Shown one piece after another: positions 10,801 through 22,200 of a DNA stretch of 64,000 bases. How positions within the stretch are numbered: the first letter of the stretch is position 1; each line of letters begins with the position of its first letter. Source of the DNA: Talinum fruticosum. Its lineage: Eukaryota; Streptophyta; Magnoliopsida; Caryophyllales; Talinaceae. Both the position numbers and the translations under genes were made by a program. The stretch is from positions 6,756,001 through 6,820,000 of the forward strand of contig JAITYX010000008.1 in assembly GCA_021018815.1 (NCBI GenBank), written 5' to 3'. The notes beneath the pieces were generated by a model, which was not told the DNA's origin, did not search any database, and saw nothing but the letters and a program-made list of their open reading frames with translations.

Positions 10801-13012
10801 CTCAATTGGTAATCCTAGCAATTATTCAATCAGAAGCACATAGAAATGTTGTTAGTGAACAAAAAGAAAAGAGAGGAAATAGAATAAGAGCAGAAATGCA
10901 TATCAACCGGCATACTACTAAAAATACTAAGGACAACCTTCATGCAGTAACGCATTTCTTCACATTACTCTGAAGCGTTTTCATCCCGTTGGATAGAGTA
11001 GTTGATAACCAAGCAATCTTTAACACCGCCCCCCAAAAAAATAAAAATAAAATAAAATAAAGAAGTAGCCATCAGGCATACATGTGCAAATTTGGCCACA
11101 ATATTCTCATGAACAAAGATATAGGTAAGCGGTAAAATCAACACCAAAGACCGGCGATAATAAATAAAGGTAAAAACTATGCAACGAAGCTCGATAGACA
11201 CTCGATATGCGCAAGACTGAAGGTGAGACTCTTAGGTGCTACTTACCTAATAACGTAGGCCGATTTTGGGAGAAAAAAGCAGTTAAAACAATAACCTTTT
11301 GTAAGAAAATATTAAAAGGAAGAGGGGTGAGATAATAAAGGTAAGTAGAAAACACTAAATTTTGTGAAGAAAAGTGCATAAGTAAGCAATCCTGAAAAAG
11401 TGCTGCCTTCTAGCTAAGACACGGAATCGTAAGGTTTAAAAACAAAAATAGCATAAGGTGTCATTCATCTAAGGTAACTTGCTCTAATCTTAGAGCTCCA
11501 CAAACTCCTATCACAAGGCATCTCCTTCATAAGTTGCAAGTAAGTCAATTCCTATTGATTAACTTCATCCCAATTCTTATTAAATTTTCCTCTCCCTCTC
11601 TTATAGTACAAAACGCTGGTCCTTTCACATTTTCTCATTGATGCATCAGGTGACCACTTTTCACATGTGCAGACCCTATAAGCCTTGTTTCCCATATCTT
11701 ATCCTTTATAAGGGTCTCTCTGACCTTATATTTTATCACTTTATTCCTTATTTTATCAAACCTAGTATGAGCACACATCCAATGCAATATCCTCACTTAG
11801 GCAACCACAATGTTTTCAGCTTGTGCCTTCTCAATCGCCGAGATTTTATTTCATATAGCAAAGTTGGTCTAACAACCATGAAGTAAAATTTTCCATTTAG
11901 CATATCAGAACCTCTTATCACACAAAAACATTCGAAAGTAATTCCATTTTTGCCACTAACCCTTATACATCGATTGATTCTCTCTTCAATTTCACCTTTA
12001 CTGTGTACGGTTGACCCTAGGTATAGGAACTTGTTTTGTATTACAACAGCACCATTGAAGTCTTGTTCCAAATATTACATCTTCGACCTACTGAACCTGA
12101 AGCCTTTAGACTCTTAAGGTTTATCTCCAAAGCTCCTACTTATTATCAACTCTTTTTATCTTATCAATTAGGAATGTACCATCCGTAAACAACATATACC
12201 AAGGCACGATTGTTTCATCCATAACTAGAACAAATAGATACAAGCTGATGCAGATCCTAATGCAATCTATATGAATAGGAAAGTCACCTGTCTCTCCACC
12301 TGGTTATCTTCACACTAGTCTTACCATGATACATATCTTATACGACCTTTATATCGTACCATTGAGAAAATTGATTGCTAAACAAGTGCCATCACCAATG
12401 TTTTCCCACAAAATTATCCTATGCCATGTCATCTGAATTGTTTCACGCCCTAGGCCATACCAATGAACTGCATCACTTCTTGTCATTCAGACATGCTATT
12501 TAACGGATTCGATTGTAGGAGCTATATGCAAATGCAAGATAAACACTATGCCCTTCTGATTTCTTCCTGAAATACAAAATACATACCCCTGAAGGAATTT
12601 CGCTAGTATATATGGAGAAAAAATATCTAAAAAGAATTCTCAACTAAGCTTACTCAAAATATCCATGTGTTATCAAGCTGTACATTCATTATCATGAAAG
12701 GGAAAAAGAAAATTCAGTGACAAATGATGAATCTAACACTTGTCAGCAATTAAGTCTGTGTGGAAGTGCGATGGCATAACATTGAAAATTTAACGTCCCA
12801 AACCAAGGACTTATTTATCACAAGACTTGGGAAATTACAGAGAAAATTGTAGAAATTGAAAACCAAGCTGCGAATACGATATGAATTTTGCAATTTGCGA
12901 GCACGAATTGGATGGCTACGAGCAAAATTAGGGTTTCGTAATTGATTAAATTCGAATCGAAAGGGGGAGAAAGAGACTTACCGGCTTGAAATTCGTCAAG
13001 AAAGGATGTCAT
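7848..13012 (-). CDS. ING1: ING1-type PHD-finger protein (histone H3K4me3 reader)
   Basis: Inhibitor-of-growth protein, a nuclear reader of H3K4me3 that targets histone acetyltransferase or deacetylase complexes. Exons in transcript order: 13012-12982, 10604-10533, 10280-10093, 8943-8869, 8781-8684, 8208-8046, 7958-7848. They total 738 nt, exactly 246 codons with stop (245 residues, normal for plant ING1), with no frame break. The N-terminal ING helical domain includes [33 protein letters not shown], the EALDEQKHS region and [18 protein letters not shown] basic stretch (SRGGRKKTR) follows. The C-terminal PHD, about residues 192-236, shows CLC, CDNPDC, HFGC and CSDC zinc ligands. It closes with a basic tail, KRRKSK. 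Intron 1 is 2.4 kb and holds a dead LINE. The untranslated leader carries a telo-box. Confidence 0.93.
8470..8590 (+). mobile_element. Possible tRNA-derived SINE remnant in an ING intron
   Basis: TGGTCAAGTCGG at about 8480 fits the RNA polymerase III box A consensus of tRNA-like promoters and continues GTAGAGTTATT as tRNA-derived SINEs do. The box B that should follow is only weakly present (GACTCAGACTGG). No A-tail or target duplication is clear. It may be an old SINE or a chance match. Confidence 0.4.
8952..9336 (+). repeat. 194-bp tandem duplication inside an ING intron
   Basis: The segment 8952-9145, starting CACTCAAGATAGCACTAC and ending GCAGCATGCAATTACAG, is followed directly by a second copy at 9146-9336. 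There are only a few substitutions and short indels, for example a missing AGAAACT near 9177. It lies in the intron between exons 8869-8943 and 10093-10280 and does not alter splicing signals. Confidence 0.88.
9385..9772 (+). repeat. Pair of dispersed direct repeats, about 55 bp, ING intron
   Basis: A stretch beginning CTCCATGCACCCCTCCCAAA near 9387 recurs as GTCCATGCACCCCTGCCAAA near 9718. Both are followed by AAAG-T-CT-AAGTT-GTAAAGATGA, so about 55 bp are shared with several mismatches. This adds to the local duplication already seen in the intron. Confidence 0.55.
11790..12480 (-). mobile_element. Dead LINE (non-LTR retrotransposon) reverse-transcriptase fragment
   Basis: On the minus strand, several frames together give the end of a LINE reverse transcriptase. 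In order: a stretch like the GGET..FPI region, [20 protein letters not shown] followed by DG where the catalytic F/YADD box belongs (12178-12189 reads FTDG, so the aspartate pair is lost), then [20 protein letters not shown] and [16 protein letters not shown]. These blocks match the RTE-like LINE relatives common in plants. In-frame stops and frame changes mark it as a relic. It lies inside ING intron 1 in the same orientation as the gene. Confidence 0.72.
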
Positions 13013-13264
13013 GGAGGAAAATTAGGGTTTCTTTTTCGCAATCACGAATCAGATTTGAGATTAGCTTCGGATAGCCGAAAGGGCTCGTATGGCGGTTAAG
13101 CGCTCATGTCATCTTTAACAACTTGCGGATCATCTAATTTAACGCCAAGTTAACACCGCATCGTACTTTTGTCAAATTTCTATACCGTAATTTGTCATCT
13201 TAGCACTTCTAGTTGTCTCAAGGGCAATAGTGTTTTCTGGAGTTCGGTCCTAAAATAATAATTG

Positions 13265-13439
13265 CTCCCCTCCGAAAAAGTTATCATACTTTAAATATAT
13301 AAAAATTTACAAAAAAATTATTTATCACTCGTATATTTTAAATGAATGGTCACCTTTTTTTCGCTATAAAGAACTTTTAACAATGTTTTTAGGATATCCA
13401 ACATAAAAACTTTTGAAAATTTTTATGAAACGAAGGGAG
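13265..13439. mobile_element. Stowaway-like MITE, about 175 bp
   Basis: The left end CTCCCCTCCGAAAAAGTTAT and right end ATGAAACGAAGGGAG (reverse complement CTCCCTTCGTTTCAT) match the inverted ends of Stowaway elements (Tc1/mariner MITEs). The right flank is TA at 13440-13441, the expected target duplication; the left flank is TG, probably mutated. The interior is AT-rich and non-coding. Confidence 0.68.
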
Positions 13440-13564
13440 TACAAATTTGACTTAAATTTTATAAAAATGTTTTAAAAATCTTAAAGAGAAAATGTTGAGT
13501 CGCAAATAATTGAAAATAAATTTCATGTGTAACTAAAGTAGGCAAGTCTAACAAAACCAATATC

Positions 13565-13790
13565 TGGACTTGTTCGACTTTGTATGAAAACAAAATCTAT
13601 TTATTTTTTATACTCGTTTATGTTCTTTTATGTTCATTTAAATTTTTATATTCTTTTGTATTTGTTTATGTTTTTTATGTTCATTCGTTTCTTATACAAC
13701 TCATTTTTATTTGTCGTTTATGTTCGTTTCTTTCTATGTGTGTTTTATATAAGTTTAAACAGACCTAAATCATTAATAGGTCAATAATTA
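13565..13790 (+). repeat. TTATGTTCGTTTATGTTCG repeat, copy 1
   Basis: Starts near TTGTTCGACTTTGTATGAAA, contains many TTATGTTC/TTTATGTT words and ends near TATATAAGTTTAAACAGACC. The same start, core and end recur at 16850-17010, so it is a dispersed repeat and not just low complexity. Open frames across it (13580-13787) are repeat translation. Confidence 0.55.
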
Positions 13791-16329
13791 TATGTCTAAA
13801 CACCTCTTAGATATCCTTTCAAGGGGCTTAACAACCCCTCCTCTCTCACTCACTCCCAATACCTCTCTCCTAAAACAAAACAAATACATCTCCTTGCCCC
13901 TCTATACTCCATCTAATTTTTCTCCCAAAAAGATATGTATGTTAGATGGTTCAAACAATGGTATTACTTCGTGTAATGAGAAATACTTGGATTTTTTTAT
14001 TGCTAAGGGAAAAAGGGGAGACAAAAAGAAAGTTTAAAAGTGAGAAATGTACTTAATAGTAAAGTGGAATAGAAAATGTATGTACCCAAAGTACTTTTTT
14101 TTAGCTAATAAGAAATTAGAGAATGAAAATATTTTAAAATTAGAAAGGAGTACTCGAAGGAGATTCTACATCATAAAAATTATAAAAGAAAAATTTTACA
14201 TCACCATCAAATTATAGATTGTATTAACATGTGTACACTAACAAGAGAACGATATGCGTAAGACAAAAAGACATTGAAATAATCAAAATAACCAAAAATA
14301 CACACTATATATTTTTAATTGGCTTAAAATTCTCCTTTCTTAAAAACTGAAGTAGCTTTCACATCAACTATTTAATGAAATGAGTTTTATTTCGATATCA
14401 TCGCTTCAAGAGCAACCATTGCTAGCAACTATACCTCTTCTCCATTACGTTTTGGTGATTTGAAACCCCAAATGTGAAAAAAATAAAGAAGAATGGATAT
14501 GGAGTACTCCCCACATCGGGCGACTTGCTACTTGGACTACATTCGAAATTTCCCTCCCACTTCACCAAACCTATGACCCATTCATATTTCATTGCCCTAC
14601 CTATAATCCCCCCCGGTCTTCCCTTTTAAGCGGCATTACTTCGTGTAATAAGAAATACCACCACCAAAATAAGCCTTGTGGATATTAACTTTGCAAATAA
14701 AATTGAAAAGGGGATGGTATGCAATTCATATAACACAGACACGAGATCTATAGTCCCGGGTCATATATCGCCCATAAATAGCGTGGCAGACAGGTTGTAA
14801 GGTGTGTGGGTTTAAGAAATTTATAAACAAAAAATTTATTTTGTCCTTTTCTCTTCCTGAAATATATAATTGTAGTATAATATGGGTGTTCGAAACGAGA
14901 CGTAAATTTATAAATTAAACTATATATAAGAATAAAAGATTGGTAAAACAATGCATTAATTAACGAGTCTTATGTGATATACCAAGTCCATTCACTTTCA
15001 TTCATCACAATAAGACAAGATAATTTTATATCAAATAAACAACAATTGTTCATCTCTATTTAAAAATTTTTATAATTTTTAAAAATTTATATATAAAACA
15101 TAGCAGCCTAAAACATGCTACTAATACGTACCTTAAGCATCTTAATTTTCACAGAAAGAAGAAAACCCCATCCACATAAGGACAAGGGGCTACTGGAAAA
15201 TTAAAGTAATGGTGATTATGAAATATGAATATATATAATATAATTACCAAAGACATGAAAAATAATGGAGATTAATTAGCTCAACAGCTGTACTACACGC
15301 GGTGATTGAAAATAGAGTGGGTCCAAATAATAAATAAAAATCTTTAATACAGCTCATCACAAAATTGAGGCCAATATTTTTTGCTAATTATTAATAATTA
15401 AGATTAATTAATTATATATTTAGAAGCACGAAAGGAAAAGCCCAGGAAGATCCACAGAGGAAATTTGTGTTAATTAGTAGGTCACTGAGCCTTGAACCTA
15501 GCTAGCTACCTCTTACGTAAGTAATTCATCCCCCATGCATGATTCGTTAGACCACCTTCATGCATTGTTTCGCTAAAAGATAATAGGTCCATGCACTTCG
15601 AGACGAATTTTGATCGGGTTTATTTTAATTTGAAGAAAGACATAAAAATTGATGTATGTATAGACGGAATTTGAATGTAATTGAGATATTTTGTGATGAA
15701 ATTTATCAGTTGAATTGACTGATATATATTGTTAGTAAAAGTTTGTAAATATGATATACCCATATGTGTCTTAAAGTTGAGATTTGGAGACACAAAGGAG
15801 AAAAGGATTAGGGATTAGGTTCATTCAAGGCTTTAATTTGAAGATCAAATGTAGATATGTATAATTATTATCATAAATGACCATGACAAAATGCATAATA
15901 TCTGAAAATATTTAGTTTTTATATAGAGGCACTGTTTTGACTAGAAATTTAAATTAACGGGTAAAAGTTAGAAAAATATTTTAATAATGAAATACCCTTT
16001 AACCTTGAAATGTGATGTGCATACAGTGATGTAGACTCCTCTTAATTGCGGTATTACATGATAATTCAATATTAAGATTGGTGAGATTTGAACTTGAAAC
16101 CTCCCTCTTATAAATACTCCGGTACTACATTAAGAAATCATATTAATCAAATACTCTAATTTATAACGGTTAAGAATTCGTCGGAGTTAATAACAATCGT
16201 AATTATTCATAACAACTTGTAATAATTAACAACTAATTAATTATAAGCTGTTCGGAACAGCTAATAACTAATTTTTAACAGGTAAACGATACGGAGAGTT
16301 TAACAAGTCTTAATTGATGTAACTTGTTA

Positions 16330-16640
16330 TCAACAACCAAGGACTTGTCCCTCCAAAGGTGGAAGATTTCCACGTAGAAACACAATCAAAGGATTCACAT
16401 GAAAGTTAGGAGAGAGAACAGCAGCAGCAACAGTAGTACGTAGTAGCAGTAGGTACCAAGGGGAGGCCTCGAGCGCCGCTCCGTGGCAACGGCTAGTGAG
16501 AACTTGGCCCACCCCAACCGCGTCGTAACTAAACGCTCCCAATTATACTTTCGCATCACAAGTTTTGTCTTCTCTTTCTTTGTCTCTTCTAAAAAGCCCT
16601 AATTGCTCTTTTAATCCCACTTTTCTTCTTAAAAAAGATT
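16330..16640. other. GC-richer, promoter-like patch without a gene
   Basis: Inside very AT-rich DNA lies a patch with several CpGs (CTCGAGCGCCGCTCCGTGGC near 16468), a CAG/TAG-rich run and then a CT-rich stretch with AGCCCTAATT near 16597, like a plant 5' leader. No coding exon follows on either strand that I can recognise. It could be the relic of a promoter or a non-coding transcript. The open frame 16330-16542 on the minus strand resembles no family. Confidence 0.35.
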
Positions 16641-16849
16641 TCATGTTTAGTCATTATAATTGTGTTTTAAGTTACTAATTCATTGGTTTACCAAACAACC
16701 CCAAGTATTATCGTATGTATAACCAATGTCTTGCATGAGGAGAATATATATGATGATATTAATTACTTCTTAATTAGGACGATCTTGTCTAGCAAAATGA
16801 TAAAATTAAGAATAAATAATTTCTTTTCTTAAATATGGAGTATTTCCTT

Positions 16850-17010
16850 GTTCAACTTTACATGAAAAATATAATCTATTTATGTTTTATGTTCGTTTAT
16901 GTTCGTTTGTTTACGTTCGTTAGTGTTCGTTTATACTTCTTTTATGTTCGTTTGTGCTTATATTTCTATTTATATGCGTTTTGTATATAAGTTCGAATAG
17001 GTCCTTATGT
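16850..17010 (+). repeat. TTATGTTCGTTTATGTTCG repeat, copy 2
   Basis: Begins CTTGTTCAACTTTACATGAA, has a core of TTATGTTCGTTTATGTTCGT words, and ends GTATATAAGTTCGAATAGGT. Start and end both match the copy at 13565-13790, showing a defined repeat unit, superfamily unknown. Confidence 0.55.
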
Positions 17011-18810
17011 TAAATATAATGATACATGTGCAAATTTATCAAGGATGGATTCATGTTTAGTACGCAAATATTTTAAATACTTGGTTAGTCGGAAAAGTGA
17101 CTCGAGAATTTTATATGAATACTTTTAAAATCAACGTTATTCAAAGTTAGTTGATATTGTCTCAAAATTTAAGGAATCTTAATTAAAAGTGAGACATTAT
17201 TAAAAAAAAATGGATTTATACGTCTCTAATAACTATATATATACAAATTGACATAAAACGATGTCATATAGTTGATATACATATATGACTCGGTTTAGCT
17301 AAAACTCAGAAGACCTTCTGAAAGAATTTTCACCGATCAAAGTATGAAATTAGGGGAAAAGGTCTATAAATTTTTTACAAAGGTCAATCTTTCAACATTA
17401 TCATTTTACATATCATTCCCTAATTCTCATGTATAATGCATAGTAGTTAGCACTTTAACAAACAATAATATGTCCTTTTACCAAAAATAAAATAAAAATC
17501 TTTATATATTTCACAGTCTAAAAACTAACTAATTTATTCAAAGGTGGTTACTAAATGTAAGAGAATCTCAGTAATTCACACTTAGGGAGAGGAGAAATAA
17601 AATTAGTGGTTGAATGGTTAATTAATTAAGTTCATATTTTCTATCAGAAATGTGTGAGACTGTCATCCTATCCTATACAATTTTGTGTGCATTACATTGT
17701 AAAGCTCTTTAAGAATAAGGGCCTGTGTTTGTACATTTGTATCTATCTCATGTTTATTTCATAAAATTTGGATAAAATTTGAATATTTTTAATGTATAAA
17801 AATTGTAATCTGAAATATATTAAAGAGTCAATAAAAAAGGAGAGAAAATGACAATTAACGAGGACAGAATTGACAAATTAGTCATTAATATGTCATTGAT
17901 TGGAATTGTAAAGTTGTATATATTGTGAAACGGAAAAGTTAGTTAGATTTATTGTGAGACGGAGGAAGTATTGTTTGGATAATTAAACATTTTTTTTTAT
18001 AGAGATCAACATTAAAATCCGAATTTAAAAAATTCAAAAATATAAAATTTAATTTTGATAAATCTAAGAAAATAATATTAATCTAGATTATTTTAATTTG
18101 AATAAGAATAAATTAAGATGGGCTTTCACAAAAAAAGAATAAATTAAGATGAAAATATACACTTAAATATAAGAATATACAGTTCTGTAGCTCATATTTC
18201 CAAAATGACTTCCACTTATATGAAATTCACAAGTTATTGACAAGGCCCAAGGGAATAGACAGGAAAAAGTAATTGTTAGCCTTCCTAAATCCTAATCCAT
18301 GCATGCTTGCTTGCTTATATATCATGTAGGAAAAGAAAGGGGAAGAAAATTAGAGATTGATGGTGACAGATTTTCCTTTTCTAACATAATGCGAGGAAAA
18401 GAAAGTGCTGGTCTTCATATTACAAATATTTTATACGACTGATTCAAAATAAATGCCTACCGTTTATATTCGCGAAGGCTTTTACATATCGTTTATGGTA
18501 AAATTCGCACTTTATATCTTACGCGTAAAAACAGAACTCATATCTCTTCTTACCATTGTATTGGATTTTTACCAATTCCACCAACGTTTGTTGGCAGAAA
18601 CTTCCATTTTTTGTCTTCCTAAACACTTCCCTGGCCTCTGCTGCCAAGAAGTTCCATGGGAGGGAAAAGGGCAGAAGGCAAAGAAAAAAGGGGGTATTAT
18701 ATTACTAGGCGACGTTTTTGTTTATATTTATAACTGAACTCTGAATTGTTTTCAAACTGCCAGAATTCTGATTGGTGGGGAAACATACCCACTACCCAGC
18801 ACTTCTCTTC

Positions 18811-18917
18811 CCTTATAAAACGTTGCTCAGAGAGAGAGAGAGAGAGAGTTAGTCAGTGATTGCCCAACTGCTTCATCTTATTCCTCATAATCACCAAGGA
18901 AGAACAAATAACACAAG
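18811..18917 (+). promoter_or_regulatory. Serinc core promoter and untranslated first exon
   Basis: A TATA-like CTTATAAAA at about 18812-18820 is followed about 10 bp later by an AG dinucleotide run (about 18830-18848) typical of plant leaders. The leader ends in ACACAAG before GTAGCC (about 18917), which would start a 5' UTR intron closing with TTTGCAG at 19252, directly before the start codon. The exact transcription start is inferred. Confidence 0.5.
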
Positions 18918-19253
18918 GTAGCCTTTCCATTTCATGATCTTACTTCTTGCCCCTTAGGGCTATTTTAGCAACCATAATTCTCTCAAAACTCAGAAATATT
19001 CTCACTTCCTTAATTTCTCTGCTTTTTACTTCATTTATTTACATTATTTTGGTTTCTGGGCAATGTATCTACTTGAACTCAATCACTTACTCCATTGATG
19101 AGACCCTGGAGCTAAATTCTCAAATGGGCAAATGTGATAACCAACCCTTGTTGGAATTTGTTTGAAATTTGCAAATTTTGGGGAAGTATTATTTTGGGGT
19201 GACAGCAATTCAGAACTGAGAATTTGGGTTTCAATTTGTTTCAAATTTGCAGA

Positions 19254-22200
19254 ATGGTGAACCCCAGAGGAATGGAGAAGGAGTTGGGGGCAGATAGAAT
19301 AGGCTCTGATGCTGTTTATTTGGAAGATTTATCCATTTCTCCGCAGATTGAAGTCTCAGTGGAGAAGCAGAGGTCCTTGAGAGCTCGTTATTGCTATGGA
19401 ATTATCTTCTTGCTGACAAATCTCGTTGCTTGGTTTATTCGAGATTACGTCTTGAGAGTTATTCCGGAAAATCATTGTAAGTTTTGTTGCTCTGAATTGT
19501 TTTCTTACATCAATTTTTGGTGGAATAACTGTTTGTTCAGGCCACAATGCCAATCTGGAACCATATTGGGACATCGGTTGTGGAATTGTACATGAATGTC
19601 CTTTGCTAATTTGTTATACTAAGGCCTGTTTGGCAATAGCGTTTGGAGTAACTTTTAGCGTTTTGACCAAGTCAAAACACTAACCAACCAAATATTAGTG
19701 TTCGGTAAGCTAGTGTTTTAACTAGTGTTTGCGGTAGCTTATAGCGTTTCAAGTAGTGTTTTTGAAAAGTTAATATTAGCTTTTCACATTTTTTTGACAA
19801 AAATATCCTTTCATTAATGTATATTTGGCAAATTATCTATATCTTTTACGTCAATTTACAATAATCAGCTAATTCAACCACTAAATTTATCGAACACATT
19901 TACTCAACCAATAAGTTGAACAGCTATCCGCTAATAGCTAAAATCTAATAACTATCTGCCTAAACAACTATCAACATAAACAACTAGCTACATAAACAAC
20001 TATCAGCTACTCAAAAAACTCATTTTGATGAACATGGCCTAATTTGGTCTAGTTTAGGAAACTAGGTTGGGATCATGGTGCATGGTCATTTGGAAATGGA
20101 ACGCGGGTTGGCAAGGGGCTGAGCGTTCCTTGTAACTATGATTGAAAGGCATTAATTAACCCCGGGTTTGAGGGGTGAGAGTGAGGCGTGGAATGTCTTC
20201 AAACTTTTAGGAGATATACCATTATCCGAAGTGAATGAGACCTGTTTAGACTTGCAATAAAACAAATTTCTACTAGAACTCAAATCGGTACGGACATTAG
20301 ACCTGGAATGGACTGATCCCAACCCAAACCAAGAAGAGAGTCCATTGAAGCAAACATGTATTCATTGAAGCAACTTTGTTTATCGGACGTCATGTACCAA
20401 ACGACCAATGTAGACCTTGCTTTTAAGCTTCAGCCTTTTGACACATTTTAAAAATGTCGGGGCTTGAAATTGATGCTATAAAGCCAATTATAGGTTTGCT
20501 ACTTGGATGAATGAGGTCCAATGGTTAAGTTGTTCAATTTTTCAAGTTGGCAAATTCTAGGATGTGTCCGTCATAATCTTTATTTTTTATTGGCTCATAA
20601 GGCATCATACCATCAAATGGAAGAGATTGAGATTTGAGAGTTATAGGGGGCGGGGGTCGAATGATTGAAGGTCTCTTCAGGATGCTGGAGAAACAAATTG
20701 TCAATTCTTTGATCTGCTATGCAACTGTTACTGTTGAACTTTAAAGCATCTAGGTTATATGGTTTGAATGCTCAGAGACAATTTTAGTTGTGTGACTTGA
20801 CAATAGTTGGATACAAGTATTTTGACCAAACAGTGGTAATTTTGAGCTTTGTTCTACTTGTTCTGTTTTCCATGCAGTCCATAGGGCTTGTGGAATTGGA
20901 GGTCGTGATTGCATTCGCACAATGGGAGTTCTTCGGATCAGCTTGGGGTGCTTTGTATCCATGTTCAACTTAGGCAAAAAGAATATCAGGGAGAAATTGT
21001 GTATACTTTTTGGCTACCTAGTGAAATTTGCCACCCCCAACTTTAGCACTCTTTTGGATAGATGTTTGCATTGCTCAATTCACCTTCCATTTCAGCACAT
21101 ATGACAAAATTAAACTGTCTGCAATTTTTTCTTTTTCGTTTTGAAATACTGGTGGCAAATACAGCACACTGCTAACTCGAGCCCTCTCTTGGTTAAGCTA
21201 CTCAGCAGCTGTCTGTTGGCAAAGTACATGGGCACTGTGTCATTTTTATGCTGGATAAATGCTGGTATTAACAAAAGTTGGACTGTCAAGAACCGAATCT
21301 CTTTAAATGCATCCTTAACTACTATCTCAGATATTTTTCTTTTTAATGTTCCTCACCACGATGAGAACAAGAAAGTTACATGAAGTTCGCAGCACTTGGC
21401 ATTCTGGATGGTGGCCAGCAAAGATTGTTCTTTTAATTGTATCAATGACATCTCCCTTCTTCATTTCTTCGGAATTTATTCATTTATATGGTAAGTTTGA
21501 TTAACAGACAGCAGGAAACCCGCTAATGATTAGTCAGAATTTGAGCATCACTAAGAATTGATCCCATGCATCTGAAGAACCGGAGTTAATTAGTTCTTCT
21601 GTTCTGCCATTCTTTTGTTTAATGGGAAGGCAGATAATTTATCCAGTTTACCCCTTCAACTTCAGCTTTTTCAACATTATTTCATTGCAAATTGACGATG
21701 ATGTTACTTTTTATTTGCAGGTGAATTTGCTCGCGTAGGTGCAGGGTAATCTTTCTAAATTCTAACTTAGGTCTTCCTTTTTTGTTTTTTAAGATGATAA
21801 TATCTATGAAACATTAGAACCTAAATTAACTTTATCCCAAGTTACCTCTGATAAAGTTCGCATTTGGATGCAAATATTTTGTGGAATCTAATGTCCTACT
21901 TTAATGTTTTTAATTTTTATAGACTTGGTAAAATAATTGGTGTTTCATATACATAGTGATAGTGGACGAGAAAATTGTAAAAATAGGATGGTATCTGAAC
22001 CAAAATAGATTGTCGCCTCAAGTTGCAATCTTCATCTTCTTCTCCTTCTTTTGATGAAATACAACTGTTGTATCACTAATGACTGCAGTTCATATTTTTC
22101 AAAAGAAAATAATGCCAGTGAAAACCTGAAGAAAACAAAAGTACCTAAAGTTTTCATTTGTTTCTGATGGCAGTATATTGCATGCTTTGACTTCCGTTTT

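Larger units (their letters stand above)
13013..18810. other. Repeat-rich, gene-poor spacer between ING and Serinc genes
   Basis: AT-rich DNA of about 5.8 kb without a recognisable coding exon. It contains the ING promoter at the left (telo-box ATTAGGGTTT at 13021-13030 in the leader), a Stowaway-like MITE, two copies of a TGTTCGTTTATG repeat, a short GC-richer patch near 16330-16640 and the Serinc promoter at the right end. Open frames here are short and low-complexity. Confidence 0.6.

Noticed and set aside
13580..13787. Phe/Tyr-rich membrane-like open frames
   Set aside because: Translation of the TTATGTTCG-type repeat; the hydrophobic look comes from T-rich DNA.
16330..16542. Minus-strand 70-residue open frame
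   Set aside because: No family match, no splice or promoter context on that strand; explained by the GC-richer patch.
17740..17970. Possible second Stowaway element ending GAGACGGAGGAAGTA
   Set aside because: Only one inverted end is visible; no matching left end, so at best a fragment.
19224..19253. In-frame ATG at 19224 before the Serinc start
   Set aside because: It lies before the TTTGCAG acceptor at 19252, so it is probably removed with the 5' UTR intron.
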